This document shows positions 24,218 through 33,804 of a stretch of DNA of 64,000 nt, one piece after another. This DNA comes from an uncultured Monoglobus sp. (lineage in GTDB: Bacteria; Bacillota; Clostridia; Monoglobales; Monoglobaceae). Below the pieces are notes generated by a model. The model was not told the DNA's origin. It ran no database searches and saw nothing but the letters and a program-made list of their open reading frames with translations. How positions within the stretch are numbered: position 1 is the stretch's first letter; each line of letters opens with the position of its first letter. The DNA lies in assembly GCA_947628795.1 (NCBI GenBank), contig CANRBF010000001.1, positions 124,001-188,000 of the forward strand, given 5' to 3'. Both the position numbers and the translations under genes were made by a program.

Positions 24218-24892
24218 TTATCTCGTGCCGTAATCTCTGGCTCCGAATATAGCTGTTCCCACGCGTACCATGGTAGCTCCGCACTCTATCGCCTCAACAT
24301 AGTCGTGGGTCATTCCCATAGACAATTCTTTAAGGCCGAACCTGTCCGCCAGTTTTTTTAGCTTAGAAAAAACCTCTCTGTTTTCGTCGGGCGTGCTGCC
24401 CGCGACCGAGATCGTCATAAGCCCTACGGGATTCACGGCGTCCATGCTCTTTATCTCGTTAAGCAGAGCTTCGAGCTCGCTCGGCTCTATGCCCGACTTT
24501 GTTTCCTCTCCGGTTATATTGACCTGTATCAAAACATCCTGGACCAATCCCGCGGCTTTCGCCCGCTTGTTGATCTCAAGCGCCAACGCTAAGCTGTCGA
24601 CCGAGTGGATAAGAGCGCATTTGCCCACAATATGACGGACCTTGTTGCGCTGAAGCGTTCCTATCTGGTGCCAGCGCAGCTCGGGCATTTCCGCCTGCTT
24701 TGCCGCAAGCTCCTGCGGTCTGTTTTCGCCGAAATCGACCGCTCCCGCTTCCGCCGCCTTAACGACATACTCTATCGGTTTGGTTTTTGACACCGCGATA
24801 AGCCGCACGCTGCCCGGATCCCTGCCGCAGTTCTCGGCGGCTTTTTTTACGCTTTCAAGCACATTCAAATAATTTTGTTTTATATCCGGCAT
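24218..24892 (-). CDS. yggS: YggS-type PLP homeostasis protein
   Basis: 224 aa from ATG 24892 behind GAGGGGTG. Single-domain alanine-racemase-like barrel. PLP lysine in VRLIAVSKTKP, then DFGENRPQEL, WHQIGTLQRNKV, GLMTISVAGSTPDE and LSMGMTHDY near the phosphate site. It keeps PLP and amino-acid pools in balance rather than acting as an enzyme. In Firmicutes it commonly precedes sepF (ylmE position). Confidence 0.95.
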   Translation of the reverse strand: MPDIKQNYLNVLESVKKAAENCGRDPGSVRLIAVSKTKPIEYVVKAAEAGAVDFGENRPQELAAKQAEMPELRWHQIGTLQRNKVRHIVGKCALIHSVDSLALALEINKRAKAAGLVQDVLIQVNITGEETKSGIEPSELEALLNEIKSMDAVNPVGLMTISVAGSTPDENREVFSKLKKLADRFGLKELSMGMTHDYVEAIECGATMVRVGTAIFGARDYGTR

Positions 24893-24915
24893 ATTCACCC
24901 CTCGCTTCTCGCGGT

Positions 24916-26208
24916 TTATTGCCGCACCACTTCGCCGTCGGTTATTCCTTTGGTGTTTATTATTACCTCATCGTATATCTCAAGTGTCACGTCGTAATCC
25001 GAATTAAGCACGGGCTCTATTATCGCCCATTCCTTATTGTTGTAAATCAAATTCACCGGCGCGAATCTGGCGACGCCGAGCCGCACCACGTACACGCCCT
25101 GCTGGCCGTCGATCACCCTGAGCGCCTCGGAAGGCACTTTAAAGCCCTCGGCGCTCTCCACAAACAGTTCGGCCGACACCTTGCTGGTCGTGTAGATCGA
25201 GTCGACATAACTGGACGAGTGCACCGTGACGGCGACGTTTCCGCCCTCGGGTCTTGATATTCTGTCGATCGTGCCGTATATCACCGAGTCGGACAGATCA
25301 TAAAATCTCATTTTTATCGTTCGGCCTTCCTCAAAGTTGGCGGCCTCTTTTTCGGATATTATACCCGAAAAATACCAATCATAATTATTTATGACCTTGC
25401 ACACATTCTCTCCCGCTGTGACTTTCTCATTAACCGAAATATCCGCGGGTTTTAGACCGCTCAGGTATCCCGGCGCCGCGTTATCGAGCATTGAGGTGCT
25501 AAGCGCCTCCTCGTATCCGTCGATATGAGATGAAAACACTCCGGGTGTCGGCGAATAAATATACTGACCGTTATATTCGCCCGACGATTCGAGCGCGTGA
25601 AGCCGAGCCTGCAGCTCGCCCAAACGCTCCTCATCGGTTTTTCCGCCGTTTGTGGATGACTGTTTGGCGGCGATATATTCGTCAATGATCTCCTTCTCGC
25701 TCGCTATATCCGAAAAGCTGCCTCCGCTCCTTTTACGCGCCATTTCTTTCGCCTGCTCGGCGATGCTGACCTCGATCCTGGCCGCGCTGCCGGAGAACAC
25801 GTCGGCTGAAACGCGCGCGTTTTCTATCGCGCTTATCTTTTTTTGAATATCGGCTATTTCCTCGATCACCGCGGGATCGACCGCGTTTTGATATATAGAC
25901 GCCAAGGTAGCGCCTTCCACGATCCTGTCGCCTTCCTCGGCAACACATTCAAAATACCCGTCCGCGGGCGACTGAACCAGTGTCTGATCTCTGAAAATAA
26001 AGCCGTCGGACACGATATATTCCTCAATTTTTCCGTTAATAGCGGTGTATGTGCTGACCGCGCTGCCCGCTCTGATTATCATGGTTATTATAAGAAAGAT
26101 AATCGCGAAAACCAAGGCGAGCTTGGGTACCAGAAACACGCTCTTTTTTATTGTTCTTTTGCGCCTGTTGCGCAACCTTTTATCTGAATTGTCAGTAGTA
26201 TTAGCCAC
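24916..26208 (-). CDS. HlyD-like membrane fusion/adaptor protein
   Basis: 430 aa from GTG 26208, chosen because GGAGG stands 7-8 bases before it; upstream in-frame TTG 26226 is weaker. A basic N-terminus (KRLRNRRKRTIKKS), one membrane helix (ALVFAIIFLIITMIIRA), a split lipoyl-like beta-barrel (VQSPADGYFECVAEEGDRIVEGATLASIY), a coiled-coil hairpin (IEEIADIQKKISAIEN) and a C-terminal barrel (GQQGVYVVRLGVARFAPV). Such proteins commonly head the yggS-sepF-ylmH-divIVA cluster in Clostridia. No transporter is adjacent, so a wall- or division-related role is as likely as efflux. Confidence 0.85.
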   Translation of the reverse strand: MANTTDNSDKRLRNRRKRTIKKSVFLVPKLALVFAIIFLIITMIIRAGSAVSTYTAINGKIEEYIVSDGFIFRDQTLVQSPADGYFECVAEEGDRIVEGATLASIYQNAVDPAVIEEIADIQKKISAIENARVSADVFSGSAARIEVSIAEQAKEMARKRSGGSFSDIASEKEIIDEYIAAKQSSTNGGKTDEERLGELQARLHALESSGEYNGQYIYSPTPGVFSSHIDGYEEALSTSMLDNAAPGYLSGLKPADISVNEKVTAGENVCKVINNYDWYFSGIISEKEAANFEEGRTIKMRFYDLSDSVIYGTIDRISRPEGGNVAVTVHSSSYVDSIYTTSKVSAELFVESAEGFKVPSEALRVIDGQQGVYVVRLGVARFAPVNLIYNNKEWAIIEPVLNSDYDVTLEIYDEVIINTKGITDGEVVRQ

Positions 26209-26300
26209 AAAACTGCCTCCAAACAACTAACACTTTCGCAGCCGCCGTTTAAATGCCGCACTGCGCAGCAATAATGCGCCATGCCTGAACCGGGCGCGCC

Positions 26301-26365
26301 GTGATACGGAGCATAAATGTCCAGTATCACTCATATATTATAAATCGCCTAGCGAATGATGTAAA
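26301..26365 (-). promoter_or_regulatory. Promoter of the HlyD-divIVA-rluD operon with 5'-end hairpin
   Basis: Minus strand TTTACA (26360-26365), 17 bp, TATAAT (26337-26342). The predicted transcript starts near 26330, exactly at a hairpin whose arms are GTGATAC (26324-26330 read on the minus strand) and GTATCAC (26301-26307), extended by TCC/GGA-type pairs. The leader to the start codon is about 120 bases. The hairpin could stabilise the mRNA 5' end. Confidence 0.6.
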
Positions 26366-26463
26366 TAATCCTCGCTGATTTGTTGGATAAATGTAACTTA
26401 ATTGTAAAATAAAAAAGTCGTTTTCCGCCGCTGATCATTAATAAAAGCTCGAAAAAAGACTTT

Positions 26464-27336
26464 TTAAATATTTATTCGAATTATGTTTTTGTTTCGTTTG
26501 AACCACGTTATCTGACGCTTGGCGTATCTTCGGGTCTCCTGTTTTATCTTTTCGACCGCTTCGTCAAAAGACAGCCCGCCGCGTATATATTCCGCCATCT
26601 CTTTGTAGCCTATGGCCTGCATGGCCGTCGAGTTTATATCCGCGCCCCTTTCCAAAAGACCGCGGACTTCATTCTCAAGCCCCGCCTTGATCATCATGTC
26701 GACCCTAATATTTATGCGTGCGTACAATTCTTCCCGCGGGCGGCTTATTTCATATATCTCCGCGTCATAAAGCGGCTCACCCCTCTGCTCTAAGTCAAGC
26801 TCCGACTTGGGCCTTCCGCTCAGATGATAAATCTCAAGCGCCCGTATGACGCGGCGCACATTGTTCGGGTGGATCTTTTCGGCCGACTCGGGGTCTGCCT
26901 CCCGCAGCATGTCGTGCATATATTCCGCGCCTTTTTCGTCGGCCAGCTTTTTTAGGCTCTCCCTGTACCCGGGGTCGCTTTTTGTTTCGGTGAAGCTTAT
27001 ATTATTGACGACGCTGTCAAAATAAAGACCCGTTCCTCCGCAGAGTATCGGAAGTCTGCCGCGGCTTAAAATATCGTCGATACAGGCGCGCGCCATTTTC
27101 ACGAATTTTGCCGCGCTGAAATCCTCGTTCACGCCGCAGATGTCTATCATATGATGCGGCACGCCGCGCATTTCCTCTTTTGTCGGCTTGGCGGTGCCTA
27201 TGTCCATACCGCGGTATATCTGCATCGAGTCGCAGGAGACCACCTCGCCGTTTTTTTCAAGGGCCAAATTCACGGCATAATCGGTTTTCCCCGAGGCTGT
27301 GGGGCCGACGACCCCGACTATTTTCGGCTTGCTCAC
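26464..27336 (-). CDS. miaA: tRNA dimethylallyltransferase
   Basis: 290 aa. P-loop GPTASGKT, then SCDSMQIYRGMDIGTAKP, GVPHHMIDIC, GGTGLYFDSVV, and the C-terminal QETRRYAKRQITWFKRN. It adds dimethylallyl to A37 of tRNAs reading UNN codons; MiaB, encoded four genes upstream in the same operon, then methylthiolates the product. It starts 13 bases after mutL. Confidence 0.97.
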   Translation of the reverse strand: MSKPKIVGVVGPTASGKTDYAVNLALEKNGEVVSCDSMQIYRGMDIGTAKPTKEEMRGVPHHMIDICGVNEDFSAAKFVKMARACIDDILSRGRLPILCGGTGLYFDSVVNNISFTETKSDPGYRESLKKLADEKGAEYMHDMLREADPESAEKIHPNNVRRVIRALEIYHLSGRPKSELDLEQRGEPLYDAEIYEISRPREELYARINIRVDMMIKAGLENEVRGLLERGADINSTAMQAIGYKEMAEYIRGGLSFDEAVEKIKQETRRYAKRQITWFKRNKNIIRINI

Positions 27337-27349
27337 GGCTATGCCTCCT

Positions 27350-29287
27350 TTACACTATCCGTCCGAACATTTTTTCGATCTTTGTTTTGGAAAGGCTTAT
27401 AACGATAGGCCGCCCGTGAGGGCAGGTCTTGATCCCGCGCTCGTATAGGTCCTCGACCTGCTCGACCACCTTGCTCATCTCGGGCAAAGAAAGTCTGTCG
27501 CCGCCCTTTATTGCCTTTTTGCACGAGATCATATCGAGGGCTTTTTCCTCAAAATCAGCCACAGGATGCCTGATATTGTCCAAAACCGCGTTTAATATCT
27601 CATACAGCAGCGACTTGATCTCCTCGTCCGAGGCGATTATCGGCGTCTCGTTGATCACGATCGAGCCGCCGCCGAAATCCTCGATCTCAAAGCCGAACTT
27701 TTTGAACGTCTCAAGATTTTCCAAGACCGCGGTGTGCTCGGCGTGGCCGAGACTGACGGCTATCGGCGTAAGCAGAAGCTGAGACAGTCTTTCGTTTTTG
27801 CGGTACGCCTCCTTGAGTTCCTCAAAGCCGAACCTCTCGTGCGCCGCGTGCTGGTCTATCAGATACATTTTGTCGCCCGAAGCCAGAATAATATATGTGT
27901 TAAACACCTGACCGATTATTTTGCAATCGGAGAATACCGCGGCATCGGGCTCGTCAAGCCCCAGCTGAACGTCAAGATCGTCGGCGTCCGCAGCGGAACT
28001 TAAATTGCCGCCGATATCGTCCGCTTTATCAAACGAAGGAATATCATTCGTCTTATCAATCGAAGGAATATCCTCAAGCCGCGGAATGTTATCCGCTTCG
28101 CTTTCGGAAACAACTTTTTCCGGCATCCGAATTTCGCCCGTTATTTTCGGTTTGGTGTATTCAAGATAGTCGCGCACCACTTTTTTGTTTATCTTTTCGC
28201 TTTCGCGCGGATTGAACGCGCTCGCTCCGCTGTCCCGCAAAACGGCGCGGCTGTTTTCCGATTCTTTGCTTTGCTCCGATTTTTCGGCGGGTCTGCCGCC
28301 GTACAGCGCGTTTTTCATCGCGTGGTAAATTATGTCGTAGAGCGCCTTCTCGTTGGCGAACTTGACCTCGGTTTTCGCGGGGTGCACATTGACGTCAACA
28401 AGCTCGGGCGGCATTTTTATATCGAGCACAAAAAACGGGAACCTGCCGACCATAAGAGCGTTGCGAAACGCCTCCTCGGCTATTTTGGCTATGACGTGAT
28501 TTTTGATATATCTGCCGTTTACGAGCACCGTCTGTTTTGTTCTGTTGCCGAACGACAGCTGTTCGGGCCGCCCCGCCGCGCCGGTGACGCGGATGCCGCC
28601 CTCGGTGTAGTCGACGGGCATTACAGCCTTCGCGAATTTCAGGCCGTAGACCTTGAGTATCACGTTTTTTATATCTCCGTCGCCGCTTGTGACAAAAACC
28701 GTGCTGCCGTCGCAGATATATTCAAACGCGATATCGGGTTTGGAAAGCGCCAGTCTTGTCATAAGGTCGGACACGTAGCCCGCCTCGGTGCTGTCTTTTT
28801 TCAGAAACTTCATACGAGCGGGAACATTTAAAAACAGGTCCTCGACCGACATTATCGTGCCGACGCCGCAGGCGATCTCGTCCGCCTCGCCGCACACGCC
28901 GTGATCCACGACATAATGAGCGCCAAGCTCCTCGTTCTCGGTTCTGGTGATGACCTCTACCCTCGCCACGGCGCAGATGCTGGACAGCGCTTCGCCGCGA
29001 AAGCCCATGGTGGATATGCTGTAGAGGTCGCTTTCGTTTCTCAGCTTGCTGGTCGCATGGCGCAGAAACGCGGTCTTGACCTGAGCTTTCGGGATCCCGC
29101 AGCCGTTGTCTGTGACGCGTATCAGCTTGACGCCGCCGTTTTTTATCTCAACGGTGATCTTGTCCGCTCCCGCATCTATGGCGTTTTCGGTCAGTTCCTT
29201 GACGACGGCGCTCGGCCGCTCCGCCACCTCTCCGGCGGCTATTTTGTCGGCCACCTCCTCGGGCAGCACCCGTATTTCATTCGGCAT
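27350..29287 (-). CDS. mutL: DNA mismatch repair protein MutL
   Basis: 645 aa from ATG 29287 (AAGGGGTG site; the in-frame GTG 29296 lies inside that site). N-terminal GHKL ATPase: AERPSAVVKELTENAIDAGAD, DNGCGIP, TMGFRGEALSSI. The middle is a low-complexity linker (residues about 340-440). The C-terminal domain carries the endonuclease motif DQHAAHERF plus CKKAI and CPHGRP, so this is the nicking form of MutL found in bacteria without MutH. It directly follows mutS by 20 bases. Confidence 0.97.
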   Translation of the reverse strand: MPNEIRVLPEEVADKIAAGEVAERPSAVVKELTENAIDAGADKITVEIKNGGVKLIRVTDNGCGIPKAQVKTAFLRHATSKLRNESDLYSISTMGFRGEALSSICAVARVEVITRTENEELGAHYVVDHGVCGEADEIACGVGTIMSVEDLFLNVPARMKFLKKDSTEAGYVSDLMTRLALSKPDIAFEYICDGSTVFVTSGDGDIKNVILKVYGLKFAKAVMPVDYTEGGIRVTGAAGRPEQLSFGNRTKQTVLVNGRYIKNHVIAKIAEEAFRNALMVGRFPFFVLDIKMPPELVDVNVHPAKTEVKFANEKALYDIIYHAMKNALYGGRPAEKSEQSKESENSRAVLRDSGASAFNPRESEKINKKVVRDYLEYTKPKITGEIRMPEKVVSESEADNIPRLEDIPSIDKTNDIPSFDKADDIGGNLSSAADADDLDVQLGLDEPDAAVFSDCKIIGQVFNTYIILASGDKMYLIDQHAAHERFGFEELKEAYRKNERLSQLLLTPIAVSLGHAEHTAVLENLETFKKFGFEIEDFGGGSIVINETPIIASDEEIKSLLYEILNAVLDNIRHPVADFEEKALDMISCKKAIKGGDRLSLPEMSKVVEQVEDLYERGIKTCPHGRPIVISLSKTKIEKMFGRIV

Positions 29288-29307
29288 GTTTTTCACCCCT
29301 TTATGTT

Positions 29308-31956
29308 TTATTCGTTTTGCGCCTCGGCCTTAAGCTCGTATAATTTTGTAAGCGCCTCGATCGGCGTTATCGTGTTCAGATCCATCTGTTTCAGCTTCGC
29401 CACAACGGGACTCTCGGCTTGAGCGAAGAAGTCAAGCTGATTTTCGTCCCGCTTTTTTTGCTTGTCGGCGGCAGTTCTGATATTTTTTGTGCTGACCTGC
29501 TTTTTATCTCGGCTCTCAAGATCCGCGGCGATCTCCTTGGCGCGGCGGATAACCGATTTTTTGACTCCCGCCAGCGCGGCGACCTCAACGCCGTAGCTCT
29601 CGTCGGCTCCCCCTCTTATGATTTTCCTGAGGAAGGTTATGTTGTCGCCCTTTTTGCGCGCCGCGATGCAGTAGTTCTTGACGTTCTTTATCTTGTCCTC
29701 AAGCTCGGTCAGCTCGTGGTAATGGGTGGCGAACAAGGTTTTCGCGCCGCATTTTTTCACATCGGCTATGTACTCAACGACCGCCCAGGCAATGCTCAGT
29801 CCGTCGTAGGTGCTGGTTCCTCTGCCGATCTCGTCGAGGATTATCAAACTCTTGGACGTGGCGTTGTTTAAAATATGCGCCACCTCTTTCATCTCGACCA
29901 TGAACGTGCTGTCGCCGGAGCTCAAGTCGTCGCTGGCGCCCACGCGGGTGAATATCCTATCAACAATTCCGATCTCCGCCGAGGCGGCCGGAACGAAGCT
30001 TCCCATCTGAGCCATAAGAGTTATCACGGCGATCTGCCGCATGTATGTGGATTTTCCCGCCATGTTTGGCCCTGTTATGATCGCGATCTGGTTCTCGCGG
30101 TTGTCAAGCTCCGCGTCGTTCGGGATAAACAGCGCCGATCGGTTCACAGCCTCCACCACCGGGTGGCGGCCGTCTTTTATCACTATCCTGTCGGAGTTCG
30201 TCATGATCGGCATAACGTAGTTCCGCTCCTCAGCGACCTTCGCCAGGGAGCTCAGCACGTCGATAAGCGCCACCGCCGAAGCCGTCTCGCGCACGCGCTC
30301 GCAGCTCTCTCCCACTTTGTCGCGCACGCGGAAGAACATCTCATACTCAAGGTCGGTCACCTTGGAGTCGGCGTTTAATATCTGCTCCTCCAGTTCTTTT
30401 ATCTTTGGCGTTATATATCTCTCGCCGTTTACCAGCGTCTGTTTTCTTATAAAATAATCGGGCACATTTTCGGTCTGGGCGTTGCTGACCTCTATGTAAT
30501 AGCCGAAAACCTTGTTAAAGCCCAGTCTCATGGTTTTGATGCCGGTGTTTTTCTTTTCCTCCTCCACCATGTCGATCAGCCATTTGCGGCCGTTGTCACG
30601 CAGGTCGCGCAGCTTGTCGATATCCTCGTCCGCTCCGTTTTTTATCATGTTTCCGTTTCGCAGCGAGACCGGGGCCTCCGGGTCGATAGACTCAAATATC
30701 AGCTGCCTCAGATCGCTCAGATCGTCCAAACGGCGCAGCTGCTCGCGTATGAGCTTGCTCTCGCAGCCGCCGAGAAGCTTTTTAAGCGCGGGCAGATTCT
30801 CAAATGAATTCATCAGATTCAGCAGATCGTGGCAGTTGGCGGTCTTGTACACGACTTTTGTTATCGTGCGCTCTATGTCCTTTACGCCTCCCAGCAGCTC
30901 GGCCGTTTCCTCCCGCAGCATCGGGTTTTTGAAAAATTCGTCGACCGCTATGTGTCGGTTGGTTATCGCTATACGATTGAGCAGCGGCGCGGTTATCATT
31001 CTGCGCAGCATGCGGCTGCCCATGGCGGTGCGGGTACGGCTCAGCACGCTGAGCAGACTGCCGCGAAAGCTTCCGCCGCGTATCGTCTCGGTGATCTCCA
31101 GGTTCCTCATGCTGTACGCGTCGAGCAGCATGGTCGGGCTCTCGCTTATTATCTCGGGTGTTTTTATGTTTTTGAGCTCGGTTTTCTGGGTCTCGGTCAA
31201 AAATGAGAGCGCGCCGCCCATAGCGCGGTACATCGTGCCGCTGCCGAGCTTCAGATCGCCCGCCGTCTCGTCTCCGAAACGCTCGGGCACCGTTTTGTCG
31301 GCCTGCTCCTCGGAAAACGCCCAATCGTAATAATTGCGCACAAAGCAGCCGAACCTGTTTTTGATGTCCTCAACAAGCCCGGTGTTTTCATAGGCCTCGA
31401 GATTCATTATAATTTCAACGGGACTGAACCGCGTGAGCGCGTCAATGGTCTTGCTCACCGCGTCGTCTCCGAAATACTCTCCCGCGTATGTCTCGCCCGT
31501 GGTTATATCCGCGAAAACAAGCCCAAAAGCGCCGCCGCTTTTAGCGAAGGCGCACAGGTAGTTATTCTTCTTATCGTCAAGGGCGGCCGTGTCCATGATA
31601 GTGCCCGGGGTTATCACGCGGATAACCTCGCGGCGGACTATGCCCTTGGCCTCGGCGGGATCCTCCGCCTGCTCGCACACCGCCACATTGTAGCCGGCGG
31701 CCACGAGCTTTACTATATAACTATCCACAGAATGGAAAGGCACTCCGCACATGGGCGCCTTTTCCTCAAGGCCGCAGGCGCGGCCCGTCAGAGCGATGTC
31801 AAGAACCTTTGAGGCGGTAAGCGCATCCTCAAAAAACATCTCATAAAAATCCCCCAGGCGATACAAGAGTATGCTGTCGGGGTAATTGTCCTTGACCTCA
31901 AAATACTGACGCATCATCGGCGTCAGATTGTTTTTGTCTATTATCATCAATGACAT
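29308..31956 (-). CDS. mutS: DNA mismatch repair protein MutS
   Basis: 882 aa. Mismatch-binding LYRLGDFYEMFFEDA (Phe-x-Glu wedge), clamp and lever domains, ATPase with Walker A GPNMAGKSTYMRQ and Walker B ILDEIGRGTSTYDG, and a C-terminal beta-clamp-like tail. It recognises mismatches and recruits MutL. Two starts are possible: ATG 31956, or ATG 31947, which overlaps the upstream stop as TGATG and would couple translation. Neither has a strong Shine-Dalgarno; the longer is given here. Confidence 0.97.
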   Translation of the reverse strand: MSLMIIDKNNLTPMMRQYFEVKDNYPDSILLYRLGDFYEMFFEDALTASKVLDIALTGRACGLEEKAPMCGVPFHSVDSYIVKLVAAGYNVAVCEQAEDPAEAKGIVRREVIRVITPGTIMDTAALDDKKNNYLCAFAKSGGAFGLVFADITTGETYAGEYFGDDAVSKTIDALTRFSPVEIIMNLEAYENTGLVEDIKNRFGCFVRNYYDWAFSEEQADKTVPERFGDETAGDLKLGSGTMYRAMGGALSFLTETQKTELKNIKTPEIISESPTMLLDAYSMRNLEITETIRGGSFRGSLLSVLSRTRTAMGSRMLRRMITAPLLNRIAITNRHIAVDEFFKNPMLREETAELLGGVKDIERTITKVVYKTANCHDLLNLMNSFENLPALKKLLGGCESKLIREQLRRLDDLSDLRQLIFESIDPEAPVSLRNGNMIKNGADEDIDKLRDLRDNGRKWLIDMVEEEKKNTGIKTMRLGFNKVFGYYIEVSNAQTENVPDYFIRKQTLVNGERYITPKIKELEEQILNADSKVTDLEYEMFFRVRDKVGESCERVRETASAVALIDVLSSLAKVAEERNYVMPIMTNSDRIVIKDGRHPVVEAVNRSALFIPNDAELDNRENQIAIITGPNMAGKSTYMRQIAVITLMAQMGSFVPAASAEIGIVDRIFTRVGASDDLSSGDSTFMVEMKEVAHILNNATSKSLIILDEIGRGTSTYDGLSIAWAVVEYIADVKKCGAKTLFATHYHELTELEDKIKNVKNYCIAARKKGDNITFLRKIIRGGADESYGVEVAALAGVKKSVIRRAKEIAADLESRDKKQVSTKNIRTAADKQKKRDENQLDFFAQAESPVVAKLKQMDLNTITPIEALTKLYELKAEAQNE

Positions 31957-32339
31957 CCGCCGCAGGTCGCGCAGCTTCCGCTGCAGCCCTCCTGCTCTCC
32001 CGCGATAAAGTGCTTGAGTATCCCGTCCATGCGGCCCAGCAGCATTTCGTAATCCCTGGCGGCCTCCAGATATTCCTTGATTATCGGATTCACCGTCAGC
32101 TTTTCAAACTCGCGCTGGAGATAGTCGTTGACCTCCTGCGCCTCCTCCTTTGTGGGGGTCTTGTTTGAATACTCAGCCATTTTTTCCTCTCTGATTCTGT
32201 TGTAGTTATCGATCAGGCCCTTTGCCTCGTCGTCCTCCAAAAGAGCGCGGCTGGTCTCGTCGGAGCGTTTTTTCGTCTCGCTGTTTCTTATGAGCTCGCC
32301 CAGCTCTCTCGCCTTTTCGAAAATTTCCTCGTTTTGCAT
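31947..32339 (-). CDS. ricA: YlbF/YmcA (RicA-like) protein with C-terminal Cys cluster
   Basis: 130 aa, helical YlbF/YmcA family: IFEKARELGELIRNSE, DDEAKGLIDNYN, FEKLTVNPIIKEYLEAARDYEMLLGR. The tail has CSGSCATCGGCH, a four-cysteine cluster suited to an Fe-S centre. In Bacillus subtilis the RicA-RicF-RicT complex binds [4Fe-4S] clusters, directs RNase Y and affects competence and sporulation. Position between miaB and mutS matches the B. subtilis ymcA position, which supports the assignment. It overlaps the start of mutS. Confidence 0.85.
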   Translation of the reverse strand: MQNEEIFEKARELGELIRNSETKKRSDETSRALLEDDEAKGLIDNYNRIREEKMAEYSNKTPTKEEAQEVNDYLQREFEKLTVNPIIKEYLEAARDYEMLLGRMDGILKHFIAGEQEGCSGSCATCGGCH

Positions 32340-32366
32340 ATATTTATCTCCTTTGATTGATTATCT

Positions 32367-33803
32367 TTAAATTATCTCACCGGTGAGCGACCACGTCTGA
32401 GCGCCCGTTATCCTGACATTAACAAGCTTACCCGTCAGCGCGTCCTTCTCGCAGCCTCCGAGATTCGGGCAGCCGATGTTCACGATCTTGCCGCCCTCGG
32501 TCCTGCCGGTCACTGTCTCGGGATTGGTTTTGCTCCGCCCCTCGATGAGCACGGTCTGCTCGGTGTCTATATATTTCAGATTCTTTTGCTTTGAGATCTC
32601 GTTCTGCACCTTGAGCATCTCGTCAAAATTCCTGTGTTTTTCCTCGTCGGTCAGGCAGTCGGGCATATCCGCCGCGGGCGTGCCGACCCGCCTTGAATAT
32701 ATAAACGAGAATATCATGTCGTACTCCGCCTCGCGCAGCGCGCCGAGCGTCTCGGCGAAATCCTCGTTCGTCTCGCCGGGGAAACCGCAAATTATGTCGG
32801 TCGTAAGCACTATGTCGGGCATCGCCGCACGAATTTTGCGCAGCTTTTCCATATACTCGGCTCGGGTGTATTTTCGGTTCATCGCCTTGAGCACCCTGTC
32901 CGAGCCCGACTGTATCGGCAGATGCAGCTGCTTGCAGATCTTGGGCTCCTCCGCCATCGTTTTGATAAGCTCGTCCGATATGTCCTTGGGGTGGCTGGTC
33001 ATAAAGCGTATGCGCTCAATGCCGTCGATCTTGCATACCTCCCGCAGCAGCCCGGCAAACGTGAGGCCGCCGCTCAGGTCGTTTCCGTAGGAATTGACGT
33101 TCTGGCCCAGCAGCATAATTTCGCGGTAGCCCTGCTTCGCTGCGCTCTCACACTCGGCAAGTATATTCTCGGCCGAGCGGCTGCGCTCTCTGCCGCGGAC
33201 GTAAGGCACCACGCAATATGTGCAGAAGTTGTTGCAGCCGTACATGATCGGCACTTTGGCAAGAGGCGGAACATCCCGCTCAAGCGGCACGTTTTCAACG
33301 ATCTCGCCCCTCTCGCCCTCTATGTCAACGACCCTGCCGCCCTCCAAGGCCTCGCATAGTATCTGAGGAAATCTGTAAAGCGCGTGGGTGCCGAACACCA
33401 TGTCCACATGCTTATATTTTTTCCCGATAGTCTCGGCGATATGCTTTTGCTGTATCATGCAGCCGCAAACACCGATGAGCATATCCGGGTTCCTGCGCTT
33501 GTTGTGTTTCAGCGCGCCTAAGTTCCCAAACACCTTAAGCTCTGCGTTCTCACGCACGGCGCAGGTGTTGAATATCACAAGGTCCGCGCCCTCGGCGGAA
33601 TCTGCAAGTCTGTAGCCCATGTCACGCAGCATTCCCGATATCTTCTCGGAATCGCTGACGTTCTGCTGGCAGCCGTAGGTCTCAACAAACGCCGCGGGCG
33701 GAACCTCTCTCATACGGTTAAGCTCCAGGACCCGCGCCATAAAATCTCTCTGCCGCGCGGGAGCCGAAGCCCCCGACGCGGCGGAACTATTCAAATTATT
33801 CAT
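32367..33803 (-). CDS. miaB: tRNA-2-methylthio-N6-dimethylallyladenosine synthase
   Basis: 478 aa. N-terminal UPF0004 domain with its three cluster cysteines (FVETYGCQQN, CAVRENA, GCMIQQ), radical SAM motif CNNFCTYC, VPYVRGRERS, and a C-terminal TRAM domain (EQTVLIEGRS). It inserts a methylthio group at C2 of i6A37. Two bases separate it from prs. The N-terminal 25 residues (Ser/Ala/Arg) are not conserved and the start may lie further in. Confidence 0.97.
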   Translation of the reverse strand: MNNLNSSAASGASAPARQRDFMARVLELNRMREVPPAAFVETYGCQQNVSDSEKISGMLRDMGYRLADSAEGADLVIFNTCAVRENAELKVFGNLGALKHNKRRNPDMLIGVCGCMIQQKHIAETIGKKYKHVDMVFGTHALYRFPQILCEALEGGRVVDIEGERGEIVENVPLERDVPPLAKVPIMYGCNNFCTYCVVPYVRGRERSRSAENILAECESAAKQGYREIMLLGQNVNSYGNDLSGGLTFAGLLREVCKIDGIERIRFMTSHPKDISDELIKTMAEEPKICKQLHLPIQSGSDRVLKAMNRKYTRAEYMEKLRKIRAAMPDIVLTTDIICGFPGETNEDFAETLGALREAEYDMIFSFIYSRRVGTPAADMPDCLTDEEKHRNFDEMLKVQNEISKQKNLKYIDTEQTVLIEGRSKTNPETVTGRTEGGKIVNIGCPNLGGCEKDALTGKLVNVRITGAQTWSLTGEII

Positions 33804-33804
33804 G

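Noticed and set aside
26148-26330. 60-codon Cys-rich open frame in the leader of the HlyD-like gene
   Set aside because: It starts inside the leader hairpin, lacks an RBS and overlaps the HlyD start in another frame.
26209-26463. Cyclic-di-GMP or other known riboswitch in the HlyD leader
   Set aside because: The hairpin and flanks do not match any riboswitch consensus that I know.
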